Assembly (NCBI RefSeq): GCF_005048205.1
Contig: NZ_SUMF01000013.1
Location: forward strand, 30,488-94,487
From: Chitiniphilus eburneus
GTDB taxonomy: Bacteria; Pseudomonadota; Gammaproteobacteria; Burkholderiales; Chitinibacteraceae
Direction of reading: 5' to 3'
Length of the DNA stretch: 64,000 nucleotides
Shown here: positions 10,671 to 18,817 of the stretch, piece by piece
Position numbering within the stretch: the first letter of the stretch is position 1
How the letters are laid out: each line of letters begins with the position of its first letter
Translations under genes and position numbers: made by a program
The notes under the pieces: model-generated
Database searches by the model: none
What the model saw: only the letters and a program-made list of their open reading frames with translations
What the model was told of the DNA's origin: nothing

Positions 10671-11261
10671 TCAGGCCACCAGGTCGCCACGCGCCACGGC
10701 ACCATCCAGCGCGCCGCTCAGCCAGGTCCAGGCATCCGGAAATACCGGCGCCACCTTGGGCTGGTTGGTCGCCACCACCTGCGCCACGCGCACCTGATGT
10801 TCGCGCCAGCTCTGGCCCCGGTTATGGATGTTCTGCAACATCGGCATCACGCGATCGATGGCGCGGGCGTAGCGCGCCTCGGGGGTCTGGCCTTCGGTGA
10901 ACTCCAGCCAAAGCGCCATGAACCGACCACGCTGCGGCTCAGGCAGCAGGCCGAAGATGCGCTCGGCGCCAGCGCGCTCCGCGGCCTCGGCGGCGGCCCG
11001 GCCAGCGGTGTCGTAGATCATGGTGTCGCCGGCGTCGATTTCCGGCACGTCGTGCACCAGCAGCATCTGCACCACACGGCCGATATCCACCGTTTCCGCG
11101 CCATGCGGCTGCATCGCCAGCGCCAGCAGGGCGATCTGCCAGCTATGCTCTCCGCTGTTCTCGTAGCGCTCCTGCCCCAGCGGCTTGTTCCGCCGCAGCA
11201 CGCCCTTGAGCTTTTCCAGCTCCAGCGCGAAGGCCACGACATCCTGAAATGCGGCGGACAT
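10671..11261 (-). CDS. HD-domain metal-dependent phosphohydrolase (YfbR/HDDC2-like)
   Basis: 196-residue cytosolic protein with the HD-superfamily metal ligands in order: His in GEHSWQIA, His-Asp in LVHDVPEIDAGDT and Asp in RAIDRVMPMLQN. This pattern and the length match the YfbR/HDDC2 group, whose known members are 5'-deoxynucleotidases. Its ATG overlaps the panB stop by one base (TGATG), and its stop is one base before the next gene, so it is part of the pan operon. Whether it acts on deoxynucleotides, CoA-pathway intermediates or something else cannot be told. Confidence 0.85.
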   Translation of the reverse strand: MSAAFQDVVAFALELEKLKGVLRRNKPLGQERYENSGEHSWQIALLALAMQPHGAETVDIGRVVQMLLVHDVPEIDAGDTMIYDTAGRAAAEAAERAGAERIFGLLPEPQRGRFMALWLEFTEGQTPEARYARAIDRVMPMLQNIHNRGQSWREHQVRVAQVVATNQPKVAPVFPDAWTWLSGALDGAVARGDLVA

Positions 11262-12052
11262 CAGAACGAGTGCTCCTCGGCCGGGAAGCTGCCGCCCTTC
11301 ACGGCCTTGACGTAGGCTTCGACGGCGCTCTGGATGCTGGTCGCCCCCTGCATGAAGTTCTTCACGAAGCGCGCCTTCTTGCCGGGGAACACGCCCAGCA
11401 TGTCGTACAGCACCAGCACCTGGCCGTCGGTATCGACGCCGGCGCCGATACCGATGGTGGGAACGGCCAGCGACTCGGTCACGGCCTTGGCCACGGCAGC
11501 GGGCACCATTTCCATCAACACCAGGGCGGCCCCGGCGGCTTGCAGCGCCAGCGCATCACGCTTGAGCACCTCGGCCTCGGTGTCGGATTTACCCTGCACC
11601 TTATAGCCGCCGTAGGCATTCACCGATTGCGGCTGGAAGCCGATGTGCTCACACACCGGAATACCGCGCTGGACCAGGAAATCGACGGTTTCGGCCATCA
11701 CCATGCCGCCTTCCAGCTTGACCATCTCGGCGCCAGCGGCCATCAGGCGGGCGGCGTTCTCGTAGGCCTGGGCCGGCGAAACCTGGTAGCTGGCGAAGGG
11801 CATGTCGGCGATCACCAGCGCCTGCCGGGCGCCACGCGCAACGATTTCAGTGTGGTAGAGCATCTGCTCCATGCTCACCGGCAGGGTGGAGCTGCGGCCC
11901 TGGATCACGTTGCCCAGCGAATCACCCACCAGCAGCACATCGACACCGGCTTCGTCCAGCAGGCTGGCGAAGCTGGCGTCGTAGCAGGTGAGCATGGCGA
12001 TCTTCTGGCCATCCTGCTTCATCTTGGCCAGTGTATTGATCGTGGTTTTCAT
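11261..12052 (-). CDS. panB: 3-methyl-2-oxobutanoate hydroxymethyltransferase
   Basis: 263-residue class II enzyme that makes ketopantoate from alpha-ketoisovalerate and methylene-tetrahydrofolate, the first committed pantothenate step. Family motifs: [29 protein letters not shown] (Mg ligand Asp), [23 protein letters not shown] and TIGIGAG. Start at ATG 12052 after a GGGGG stretch; the frame runs upstream to 12100 but family members begin with the [12 protein letters not shown] segment. It overlaps the HD gene by one base. Its folate cofactor gives a logical link to folK just upstream. Confidence 0.96.
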   Translation of the reverse strand: MKTTINTLAKMKQDGQKIAMLTCYDASFASLLDEAGVDVLLVGDSLGNVIQGRSSTLPVSMEQMLYHTEIVARGARQALVIADMPFASYQVSPAQAYENAARLMAAGAEMVKLEGGMVMAETVDFLVQRGIPVCEHIGFQPQSVNAYGGYKVQGKSDTEAEVLKRDALALQAAGAALVLMEMVPAAVAKAVTESLAVPTIGIGAGVDTDGQVLVLYDMLGVFPGKKARFVKNFMQGATSIQSAVEAYVKAVKGGSFPAEEHSF

Positions 12053-12220
12053 CGAATTCCCCCGGTCGGCAATGGCATGCGCCGCTTTGGTGCGGCGCAA
12101 GAAAACGCAGTGTAACCGAGCGGCACGGCGTCGGTCATAGGTGCAATCGACAGGACCGCGAGCTCGGGAATCCCTTTTTAGCCCAGGCTGCGCCAGGTGG
12201 GGCCGCTGGTCGGCGGTGGG

Positions 12221-12700
12221 TCAGGGCAGCCGGTGCAGCGCCTGATCGCGCACGGTGGGCAACAACGCGGCCGCCTGGCCGAAGCCGGGCACCATGACAT
12301 CGGGATCGAGATCGGCCAGCGGCACCAGCACGAAAGCGCGCAGATGCATGCGCGGATGCGGGAGGATCAGGTCAGGCGTATCGAGCCGCAACTGATCGTA
12401 GAGCAGCAGATCCAGGTCGAGCACGCGCGGCGCGTTCTTGAAGGCACGGGTACGGCCCAGCAGCGCCTCGATGGCGAACAGCGCCTCGATCAGTGCCTGC
12501 GGCGAAAGCGCGGTATCGAGTTCGGCCACCGCGTTGACGAAATCGGGCTGCTCGGCGTAGCCCACCGGGGCCGACGCATAGAACGGCGAGGCTTTCACCA
12601 GCCAGGTGTCGGGCAACATCGACAGCATTTCCAGCGCCCGGCGCAACTGTAGTTCCGGCCGGCCGATATTGGCGCCCAGGGCAACGAAGGCGCGTGCCAT
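12221..12700 (-). CDS. folK: 2-amino-4-hydroxy-6-hydroxymethyldihydropteridine diphosphokinase
   Basis: 159-residue HPPK that pyrophosphorylates the pterin precursor of folate. Signature segments: FVALGANIG at the start, YASAPVGYAEQPDFVNAVAEL, the catalytic block APRVLDLDLLLYD and HPRMHLRAFVLVPL. The ATG at 12700 overlaps the pcnB stop as TGATG, indicating translational coupling. A 168-bp gap with no clear terminator separates it from panB. The same order, pcnB-folK-panB, is common in proteobacteria. Confidence 0.95.
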   Translation of the reverse strand: MARAFVALGANIGRPELQLRRALEMLSMLPDTWLVKASPFYASAPVGYAEQPDFVNAVAELDTALSPQALIEALFAIEALLGRTRAFKNAPRVLDLDLLLYDQLRLDTPDLILPHPRMHLRAFVLVPLADLDPDVMVPGFGQAAALLPTVRDQALHRLP

Positions 12701-14043
12701 CAACCTGCCTGTTGGCCGTCGCCCGCTTTGGACTTGCCGCTGCGGCGCCGGTTACGCCGGGGCTTTTTGTCGGTACTGGCGCCCGCCTTGGGCACACCGG
12801 CGATCAGGGCCAGCCGCGTATCGCCGTCCACATGCAGGAACTGCGTCCACCATTGCGCCAGTTCCTGTTCGACCAGCCCGCACTCGGCGCGCAGCATCAG
12901 GAAATCGTACGCGGCGCGGAAGCGCGCCTGCTCCAGCAGGCGGAACGGCCGCTGGCCGACGCGCTGCTCGAAACGCGGTTGCAGCAGCCAGATTTCCTTC
13001 ATCGCCGCGCCGTAGCGGTTGGGGATCGCCAGCCGCTTGGCCACGGTGGCCTCCACCTGGTTCATCGCATCCACCAGCGCCGGCACCGGGTACTCGCCCG
13101 CGGAGGTCTTTTTACGCCACAGGGCTTCGACTTCATGCCACAGCAACGACGCAAACAGGAAGCCGGCGGAGACCGGTTTGTCCTCGGCGATGCGGCGGTC
13201 AGTGCTTTCCAGCGCGCGTTGCAGGAAGGTGCGCGTCTGTTCGTCGCTGATCAGCTTGTCCAGCAAGGGGAACAGCGGCCGGTGCAGGCCATCGGCGCGC
13301 AGCGCCATCAGGCAATCCCACGCCTTGCCGGAAAACAGCAGCTTCATCATTTCGTCGAACAGGCGCGCCGACGGGATGTTCTCCAGCAGGCGGGCATGAT
13401 CGTCGATGGGCTTGCGCGTGGCGGGCGTGATGGTCAGGCCCAGTTTGGCCGACAGGCGGATCGCCCGCAGCATGCGCACCGGGTCTTCGCGGTAACGCAG
13501 GGCGGGGTCGCCGATCATGGCCAGCTTGCGGTGTTGCAGGTCGTCCACGCCGTGATGAAAGTCGAGGATCTCTTCGCGGCTGGGGTCGTAGTACAGCGCA
13601 TTCACCGTGAAGTCGCGGCGCGCGGCGTCTTCCTCGATGTTGCCGTAGACATTGTCGCGCAGGATGCGGCCGGTTTCGTCGGTGGGCGCGTCCGAGGCAC
13701 CACGGAAGGTGGTCACCTCAATGATCTCTTCCTGGCCCTGATCCCAGAACGGCACGTGCACGATGCGGAAACGCCGGCCAATGATGCGCGCGCGATGGAA
13801 GACGTGCTTCACCTGCTCGGGCGTGGCACTGGTGGCCACGTCGAAATCCTTGGGGTGCTTGCCCAGCAGCAGGTCGCGCACCGCGCCGCCCACCACGTAG
13901 GCTTCATAGCCGGCATCCTGGAGCCGGTCACACACTTTCAGGGCCCCGGAATGCAACTGCTCGCGGCGGATTCCGTAGTGCTTGGCATGCAGCACGCGCT
14001 TCCCCGGGCGGCGGAGCACCTTGCCGATCAACTTGCGAATCAT
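12700..14043 (-). CDS. pcnB: Poly(A) polymerase I
   Basis: 447-residue class II nucleotidyltransferase that adds poly(A) tails to RNA 3' ends and so promotes decay. The head domain has YVVGGAVRDLLLGKHPKDFD (the GG and DxD motifs), RRFRIVHVPF, ARRDFTVNALYYD and RYREDPVRMLRAIRL. The C-terminus is Lys/Arg-rich (KKPRRNRRRSGKSKAG), as usual for RNA-binding PcnB tails. The frame is open for 1.3 kb upstream only because of GC-rich shadow coding; the ATG at 14043 (MIRKLIGKVLRRP) fits the family, with a second possible ATG at 14079. First gene of the folK-panB-panC operon. Confidence 0.95.
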   Translation of the reverse strand: MIRKLIGKVLRRPGKRVLHAKHYGIRREQLHSGALKVCDRLQDAGYEAYVVGGAVRDLLLGKHPKDFDVATSATPEQVKHVFHRARIIGRRFRIVHVPFWDQGQEEIIEVTTFRGASDAPTDETGRILRDNVYGNIEEDAARRDFTVNALYYDPSREEILDFHHGVDDLQHRKLAMIGDPALRYREDPVRMLRAIRLSAKLGLTITPATRKPIDDHARLLENIPSARLFDEMMKLLFSGKAWDCLMALRADGLHRPLFPLLDKLISDEQTRTFLQRALESTDRRIAEDKPVSAGFLFASLLWHEVEALWRKKTSAGEYPVPALVDAMNQVEATVAKRLAIPNRYGAAMKEIWLLQPRFEQRVGQRPFRLLEQARFRAAYDFLMLRAECGLVEQELAQWWTQFLHVDGDTRLALIAGVPKAGASTDKKPRRNRRRSGKSKAGDGQQAG

Positions 14044-14226
14044 CTGGAACCGTTCAGCCGCGAATTCGAAACGCAGCATTATACAGGGGAAGCGTCCGCT
14101 GACGGGCGTGACGACGGGCGACAGGGTGATCCCGCCACGCTGTGATGCCGTCGTCTTCGTTCCACTGTGGCTGCCTCGCCGGTCGATCCCGTGTTGTACT
14201 GGGTCTGTCTCCATGGAGTCCTTGCT

Positions 14227-15066
14227 ATGCGTCGCTATCGTTACCTGCTTCTGAACGTTTTCGCCGAAACCCACTTCGCCGGCAACCCGCTGGCGGTATT
14301 TCCCGATGCGGAGGGCCTGCCGGACGACCGGATGCAGATCCTGGCGCAGCAGCTCAACCTGTCCGAAACCACCTTCGTCACCCCCAGCACCACCGCCGAC
14401 GCCGCCGTGCGCATCTTCACGCCTGGCTATGAATTGCCGTTCGCCGGCCATCCCACGCTGGGCACGGCCAGCGTGGTGGCCCGGCGGCTGGGCCGGGAGA
14501 CGCTGACGCTGGCCATGCCGGCCGGCATCGTGCCGGTGCGCGTGGAAGGGGAAATCGCCACCCTCACCGCCCAGCCGCCCCGCCCGCGGCCCGCGGCCCC
14601 CGCCGCCGACATTGCCGCCGCGCTGGGGCTGCCGCCGCAGGCAGTATCGGCCACGCCACGCTGGCTGAACACCGGCACCGAACAACTGGTGGTGCCGCTG
14701 GCGGATGCCACCGCCGTATCGGCCTGCCGGCCGGACCGGGCGGCGTTCGAAGCCATAGCGACCAACGCCGTGGGTGTGGCGCAGGCGCTGGTGTGGGCCT
14801 GGGACGGCGACCGGATCGTGGCGCGATTCTTCTGGGTGCAACACGGCGCCATCGGCGAGGACTACGGCACCGGCTCGGCCTGCGCCAACCTCGGCGGCTG
14901 GTGGCTGGACCAGCACCAGCCACTCCCCCTGGCCGCCACCCTGATCCAGGGCCAGGGCATCGACCGCCTGGCCCATCTGCGGCTGACGGTGGCAAACGAC
15001 GGCACGATCCAGGTCGGCGGACGAGTGGTCGTGATCGGCGAAGGCGAAATCATCGTTCCGGCATAA
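14227..15066 (+). CDS. PhzF family isomerase
   Basis: 279-residue protein of the PhzF/diaminopimelate-epimerase fold. Marks: LLNVFAETHFAGNPLAVF, the catalytic Glu in LNLSETTFV, RIFTPGYELPFAGHPTLG and the late GTGSACANLGG segment. PhzF itself isomerises a phenazine precursor, but no other phenazine gene is nearby, so this is probably a housekeeping relative with an unknown substrate. Divergent from pcnB, with about 180 bp between starts. ATG at 14227 follows TGGAG. Confidence 0.88.
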   Translation: MRRYRYLLLNVFAETHFAGNPLAVFPDAEGLPDDRMQILAQQLNLSETTFVTPSTTADAAVRIFTPGYELPFAGHPTLGTASVVARRLGRETLTLAMPAGIVPVRVEGEIATLTAQPPRPRPAAPAADIAAALGLPPQAVSATPRWLNTGTEQLVVPLADATAVSACRPDRAAFEAIATNAVGVAQALVWAWDGDRIVARFFWVQHGAIGEDYGTGSACANLGGWWLDQHQPLPLAATLIQGQGIDRLAHLRLTVANDGTIQVGGRVVVIGEGEIIVPA

Positions 15067-15116
15067 AGCGAGCTGGATCATCCACTGGCAAAGCACCTCA
15101 CAAGCGAAGCGAGGCC

Positions 15117-15134
15117 CCCTCGCGGCGGCGAGGG
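15117..15134. repeat. GC-rich hairpin after the PhzF gene
   Basis: CCCTCGC and GCGAGGG flank a 4-base loop (GGCG). It lies about 50 bp after the PhzF stop, has no T-run, and resembles a REP-type hairpin or a weak transcript-end structure. The rest of the 305-bp gap (15067-15371) shows no gene; its last 70 bp hold the dacC promoter. Confidence 0.45.
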
Positions 15135-15302
15135 CGGGGAGTGGAATCGACCAGGGAAGCGCCGTTTCCTGCATGTCACCGCCAACTCGCGCCCGTCTTT
15201 GCCGGGGGCCTGCCGCCTCTGACATTTTGCCAAGCCAGCCATTTCCTCGGGGAGCGGACAGCCATCGAGCACCAACCGGCCAGCGCAAGGAACTGTTGCG
15301 GG

Positions 15303-15332
15303 TTGGGGCAGGTCGATTGCTGCTCATATAAT
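15303..15332 (+). promoter_or_regulatory. Putative sigma-70 promoter for the PBP5-type gene
   Basis: A perfect -10 hexamer TATAAT at 15327-15332 lies 40 bp before the ATG. Upstream, TTGGGG at 15303-15308 with an 18-bp spacer is a weak -35. Inferred from sequence only. Confidence 0.5.
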
Positions 15333-15371
15333 CGCCCTTTCCCTGCCCCGCTCCCCGTAAAGAACCCCGCC

Positions 15372-16508
15372 ATGAAGTTCAAGACACTCGCCTTTGCCCT
15401 GCTCGCCGCGCCGCTGTTCGCGCAGGCGTTCACCCCGCAGCAACCCGAGATCGCCGCCCGCTCGTTCATCCTGATCGACTACCAGAGCGGCGCCACCCTG
15501 ACCGCGCGCGATCCCAACGAGCGCGTGGAACCCGCATCGCTGACCAAGCTGATGACCGCCTACCTCACCTTCAAGGCGGTCAAGGAAGGCAAGCTGAAGC
15601 TGGACCAGCAATTGGTCGTCTCGGCGCAAGGCTGGAAGACCGAAGGCTCGCGCATGTTCCTCGACCCCAAGGTACCGGCGCGGGTGGATGACCTGATCAA
15701 GGGCATGATCGTGCAGAGCGGCAACGATGCCTGCGTGACGCTGGCCGAGGCCATCGCCGGCAACGAGACCGTGTTCGCGCAGATGATGAACCGCGAAGCG
15801 GTACGCCTGGGTCTGACGGGCAGCCACTTCACCAACTCCACCGGCCTGCCCGACCCCAACCTGTACATGACGACCGGCGATCTGGCCAAGCTGGCCAGCG
15901 CGATCATCCACGACTTCCCCGAGTTCTATCCCATCTATTCGATGAAGGAATTCAAGTACAACAACATCAAGCAGCCGAACCGCAACCTGCTGTTGTACCG
16001 CGACCCGTTCGTCGACGGCCTGAAGACCGGCCACACCAACTCGGCCGGCTACAACCTGGTGGCTTCCACGCATCGCGACGACCGCCGCCTGATCTCGGTG
16101 GTAGTCGGCACCACCGGCGAGCAGGTACGCGCCACCGAATCGGCCAAGCTGCTCAACTGGGGCATTCAGTTCTTCGAAACCCCGCGCCTGTACGAAGCCA
16201 GAAAGCCGATTGCCACTGTGCCGGTGTGGAAAGGCGCATCGGACGAGGTGAAAGTGGGCTTCCTGGATAACCGATATGTCACGCTGCCGCGCGGCGACAG
16301 CAAAAAGCTGAAGCTGGATTTCACCAGCAATCAACCACTGATCGCACCGCTCACCGTCGGTCAGAAAGTGGGCTCGCTCAAGGTCAGCGTGGACGGCAAG
16401 GCGCTGGGTGAATATCCGGTGGTAGCGCTGGAAAAAGTGGATCAGGCAGGCATCTTTGGCCGAGCCTGGGACAGCATCCGCCTATGGTTCAAGAAGCTCT
16501 TCGGTTAA
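15372..16508 (+). CDS. dacC: D-alanyl-D-alanine carboxypeptidase (PBP5/6 type)
   Basis: 378-residue periplasmic low-molecular-weight penicillin-binding protein that trims the terminal D-Ala from peptidoglycan pentapeptides. A signal peptide ends near AQAFT (about residue 19-20). Catalytic motifs are complete: SLTK (SxxK), SGN and KTG (GLKTGHTNSAGYN), followed by the C-terminal beta domain and an amphipathic tail ending DSIRLWFKKLFG that would anchor it to the membrane. It precedes dat-ybeD-lipB-lipA, a familiar order; the D-amino acid aminotransferase downstream may use D-Ala it releases. dacC/dacA naming is by family. Confidence 0.94.
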   Translation: MKFKTLAFALLAAPLFAQAFTPQQPEIAARSFILIDYQSGATLTARDPNERVEPASLTKLMTAYLTFKAVKEGKLKLDQQLVVSAQGWKTEGSRMFLDPKVPARVDDLIKGMIVQSGNDACVTLAEAIAGNETVFAQMMNREAVRLGLTGSHFTNSTGLPDPNLYMTTGDLAKLASAIIHDFPEFYPIYSMKEFKYNNIKQPNRNLLLYRDPFVDGLKTGHTNSAGYNLVASTHRDDRRLISVVVGTTGEQVRATESAKLLNWGIQFFETPRLYEARKPIATVPVWKGASDEVKVGFLDNRYVTLPRGDSKKLKLDFTSNQPLIAPLTVGQKVGSLKVSVDGKALGEYPVVALEKVDQAGIFGRAWDSIRLWFKKLFG

Positions 16509-16530
16509 GCACGACGTAACGCCACGGTGA

Positions 16531-16709
16531 ACCCCACAACTTGAACTACAGAGAACGCATAGCACGACAGAGAAAACCAAGGTCGAGCAGCGATGTTCAT
16601 GAAAGCGTTCAGGCAAGGCACGCCTCTGCTTGAGCAAAGCGATCTTCCCGCTCAAGCCTTTCCCTGTGTAACTTCGTGTTCTCCGTGGTTCAAGATTTAG
16701 GTTCGGGGT
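16531..16709. repeat. Imperfect palindromic intergenic repeat (family with 42050 and 51451)
   Basis: The two ends are imperfect inverted copies: the left arm holds CTTGAAC-tACaGAGAACgc and the right arm its complement-like GTGTTCTCCGTGGTTCAAG. The arms are purine-rich and pyrimidine-rich respectively. Near the middle, GCTTGAGC and GCTCAAGC form a perfect 8-bp stem. It fills nearly the whole gap between the PBP5-type gene and dat. Likely a non-coding, MITE- or BIME-like element. Confidence 0.6.
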
Positions 16710-16779
16710 GCCGCGCATTGCTGCCCTTCCCCCTCCCGACATGCCCTCCTACATTGGAAGCCCATCCGGAGTCGCCCCC

Positions 16780-17661
16780 ATGCACGTGCCCGAGCTGATC
16801 GCCTACCTGAATGGCCGTTTCGCACCGCTGGCCGAATTGACCGTGCCCGTGCTGGATCGTGGCTTTCTGTTCGGTGACGGGGTGTACGAGATGATCCCGG
16901 TGTATGGGCGGCGGCCGTTCCGGCTGGCCGAGCACCTGAAGCGGTTGGCCGCCAGTCTGGCGGCGGTGCGCATCGACAACCCGCACGACGAGGCCACGTG
17001 GAGCGCGCTGGTGCTGGAACTGATCGCACGCCAGCCGTTCGGCGATCAGTCGATCTACCTGCAAGTGACGCGCGGTGCGGCATATCCGCGCAATCACGCC
17101 ATCCCGGCGCGCGCCACGCCCACAGTGTTGCTGTTCGCCGATCCACTGAACCCGCCCGCCACCGTGCTGGTGGAGCAAGGCGTGGCCGCCGTGGGTATGG
17201 AAGACCCACGCTGGCAGCGCTGCGATATCAAGACCATTTCGTTGCTGGGCAACGTGCTGGCGCGCGCGGCATCGGTGGATGCCGCCGCCGCGGAAACCGT
17301 GATGTTCCGCGACGGCCTGCTGACCGAAGGCTCGGCGAGCAACATCTTCACTGTGAAAAACGGCTTGCTGCTGACCCCCGCGCCGTCCAACCGCATGCTG
17401 ACCGGCATCACCTACGACGTCGTGCTGGAGCTGGCTCGCCGCCACGGCCCGCCGCCGGTGATCCGCCCAGTGACCGAGGCCGAGGTGCGCAGCGCGGATG
17501 AACTATGGCTGACCTCCTCGTCCAAGGAGATTCTGGCCATCGTCAGCCTGGATGGCATCCCGATTGGAAATGGCGCGCCCGGCCCCATCTATCGACGGAT
17601 GTACGGCCATTACCAGCAATTCAAGGCCGGGGAGATGCGCCCCGGCGAGGAGACGCCATGA
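16780..17661 (+). CDS. dat: D-amino acid aminotransferase (class IV PLP)
   Basis: 293-residue fold-type IV transaminase. LDRGFLFGDGVYEMIPVYG, the PLP lysine in CDIKTISLLGNVLA, the phosphate-binding EGSASNIFTVKNG and LTGITYDVVLELA are all diagnostic. It interconverts D-Ala/D-Glu and keto acids, supplying peptidoglycan precursors; a branched-chain or aminodeoxychorismate role is possible in the fold but the motifs fit Dat best. ATG at 16780 follows CGGAG and is preferred to an in-frame start at 16708. Its stop overlaps ybeD by 4 bases (ATGA). Confidence 0.88.
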   Translation: MHVPELIAYLNGRFAPLAELTVPVLDRGFLFGDGVYEMIPVYGRRPFRLAEHLKRLAASLAAVRIDNPHDEATWSALVLELIARQPFGDQSIYLQVTRGAAYPRNHAIPARATPTVLLFADPLNPPATVLVEQGVAAVGMEDPRWQRCDIKTISLLGNVLARAASVDAAAAETVMFRDGLLTEGSASNIFTVKNGLLLTPAPSNRMLTGITYDVVLELARRHGPPPVIRPVTEAEVRSADELWLTSSSKEILAIVSLDGIPIGNGAPGPIYRRMYGHYQQFKAGEMRPGEETP

Positions 17662-17960
17662 GCACCCAGTTCCAGGACATCCCGAGCCAGAAGCTCGAAG
17701 ACCTCGTCACCTTCCCCGCGCTGATCCCGGTGAAGGCTGTCAGCCACAAGAATACCGACCAGGCCGAATTCCACGCCGCGCTGGTGGACCTGACCGCGCT
17801 GCATGTGCCGGGCTTTCACGCCGGACTGGTCACCATCCGCACCTCCAGCGCCGGCAACTACTTTGCAGCCACGCTGAGCATCACCTTCGACTCGGTTGAT
17901 CAGGTTCACGCACTGGATACGGCGTTGCGCGGGCATCCGCTGGTGCGGATGGTGCTGTGA
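17658..17960 (+). CDS. ybeD: YbeD/DUF493 family small regulator-like protein
   Basis: 100-residue UPF0250 protein with a ferredoxin-like fold predicted for the family. Conserved pieces: FPALIPVKAVSHKN and ALDTALRGHPLVRMVL. Function is not established; YbeD genes sit beside lipB in many proteobacteria, as here, so a link to lipoate metabolism is suggested by context only. ATGA overlap with dat implies coupled translation. Confidence 0.88.
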   Translation: MSTQFQDIPSQKLEDLVTFPALIPVKAVSHKNTDQAEFHAALVDLTALHVPGFHAGLVTIRTSSAGNYFAATLSITFDSVDQVHALDTALRGHPLVRMVL

Positions 17961-18008
17961 GCACTTGCATGCAAACGCAGGCTGTCAACGAAGCCGACCA
18001 TCACGATC

Positions 18009-18036
18009 ATGGGTTCAAAACCCGTCCATTTCGCCA
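18009..18036 (+). other. tRNA 3'-end-like fragment
   Basis: ATGGG-TTCAAAA-CCCGT forms a 5-bp T-arm (one T-G pair) with a 7-base loop, followed by CCATTTC, a single G and CCA, exactly the layout of a tRNA T-arm, acceptor strand, discriminator and CCA end. No matching 5' acceptor strand (GAAATGG) is present upstream, so it is not a full tRNA gene. It may be a remnant attachment-site core or chance. Confidence 0.35.
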
Positions 18037-18096
18037 GTCCGGTAATGCCCGCGTTCGGCAAGGAAAGCAGCCTTTCCGCACGGTGAGGGTTGCCCG

Positions 18097-18792
18097 GTGA
18101 AACGCGAAACACCTTCCTGGCCTGCCAAGGAAACGGTCACCGAACATGCCACCCGTACGGGCATCGCACTGGTACGTGAGCAGGGTGTGTGCGCCTACGA
18201 GCCCACCTGGCATGCGATGCAGGCATTCACCGACGCGCGCACCGCCGAGACGCCGGACGAACTCTGGCTGCTGGAGCACCCGCCGGTGTTCACGCTGGGG
18301 CAGGCCGGCAAGCCGGAGCACATCCTGCAACGCGGCGATATCCCCATCGTCAAGATCGACCGGGGCGGCCAGGTCACCTATCACGGCCCCGGCCAGTTGA
18401 TGGCCTATACGTTGCTCGATCTGCGGCGACTGGGCTTCGGCGTGCGCGAGCTGGTGCGGCGGCTGGAAAACAGCGTGATCGCACTGCTGGACGATTACGA
18501 TATTGCCGCCTATGGCAAGACGGACGCACCCGGCGTCTATGTGCGCGATGCGGATGGCGAGGAAGCCAAGATCGCCGCGCTGGGCCTGCGCATCCGCAAC
18601 GGTTGCTGTTTCCATGGGCTGTGCTTCAACGTGGACATGGATCTGGCGCCCTATTCGATGATCAATCCATGCGGCTACCAGGGCCTGCATGTCGCGCAAT
18701 TGCGCGATTTCGGCGTAGTCGAGACACCCGCCACGATTGCCGCTAGAATGGCGGCCAAAATCCTGCAACAAATCAACCAATTACCCGCGTAA
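18097..18792 (+). CDS. lipB: Octanoyltransferase (lipoate biosynthesis)
   Basis: 231-residue enzyme that moves octanoyl from acyl carrier protein to lipoyl domains. [33 protein letters not shown], the catalytic Lys in [13 protein letters not shown] and catalytic Cys in NPCGYQGL are present. The start is a GTG at 18097; homologues begin near the [11 protein letters not shown] segment, so up to about 25 extra N-terminal residues may be annotated and the true start is uncertain. lipA follows 25 bp downstream; octanoylated proteins made here are its substrate. Confidence 0.93.
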   Translation: MKRETPSWPAKETVTEHATRTGIALVREQGVCAYEPTWHAMQAFTDARTAETPDELWLLEHPPVFTLGQAGKPEHILQRGDIPIVKIDRGGQVTYHGPGQLMAYTLLDLRRLGFGVRELVRRLENSVIALLDDYDIAAYGKTDAPGVYVRDADGEEAKIAALGLRIRNGCCFHGLCFNVDMDLAPYSMINPCGYQGLHVAQLRDFGVVETPATIAARMAAKILQQINQLPA

Positions 18793-18817
18793 GCGACGTG
18801 GGTATGGCGCACCGCAC

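Noticed and set aside
10671..10900. Plus-strand open frames running through the pan operon
   Set aside because: They mirror the codon pattern of the minus-strand genes and their translations are low-complexity Arg/Gly/Ala-rich sequence.
12700..15327. 875-codon open frame on the minus strand spanning pcnB and the PhzF gene
   Set aside because: Only the part up to 14043 matches poly(A) polymerase; the rest is the antisense of the PhzF gene, open because of high GC.
16531..16709. CRISPR-like repeats
   Set aside because: Repeated words form two inverted arms, not direct repeats with regular spacers; no cas genes nearby.
17941..18040. Full tRNA gene before lipB
   Set aside because: Only the 3' part fits; no matching 5' acceptor strand, D-arm or anticodon arm could be built upstream.
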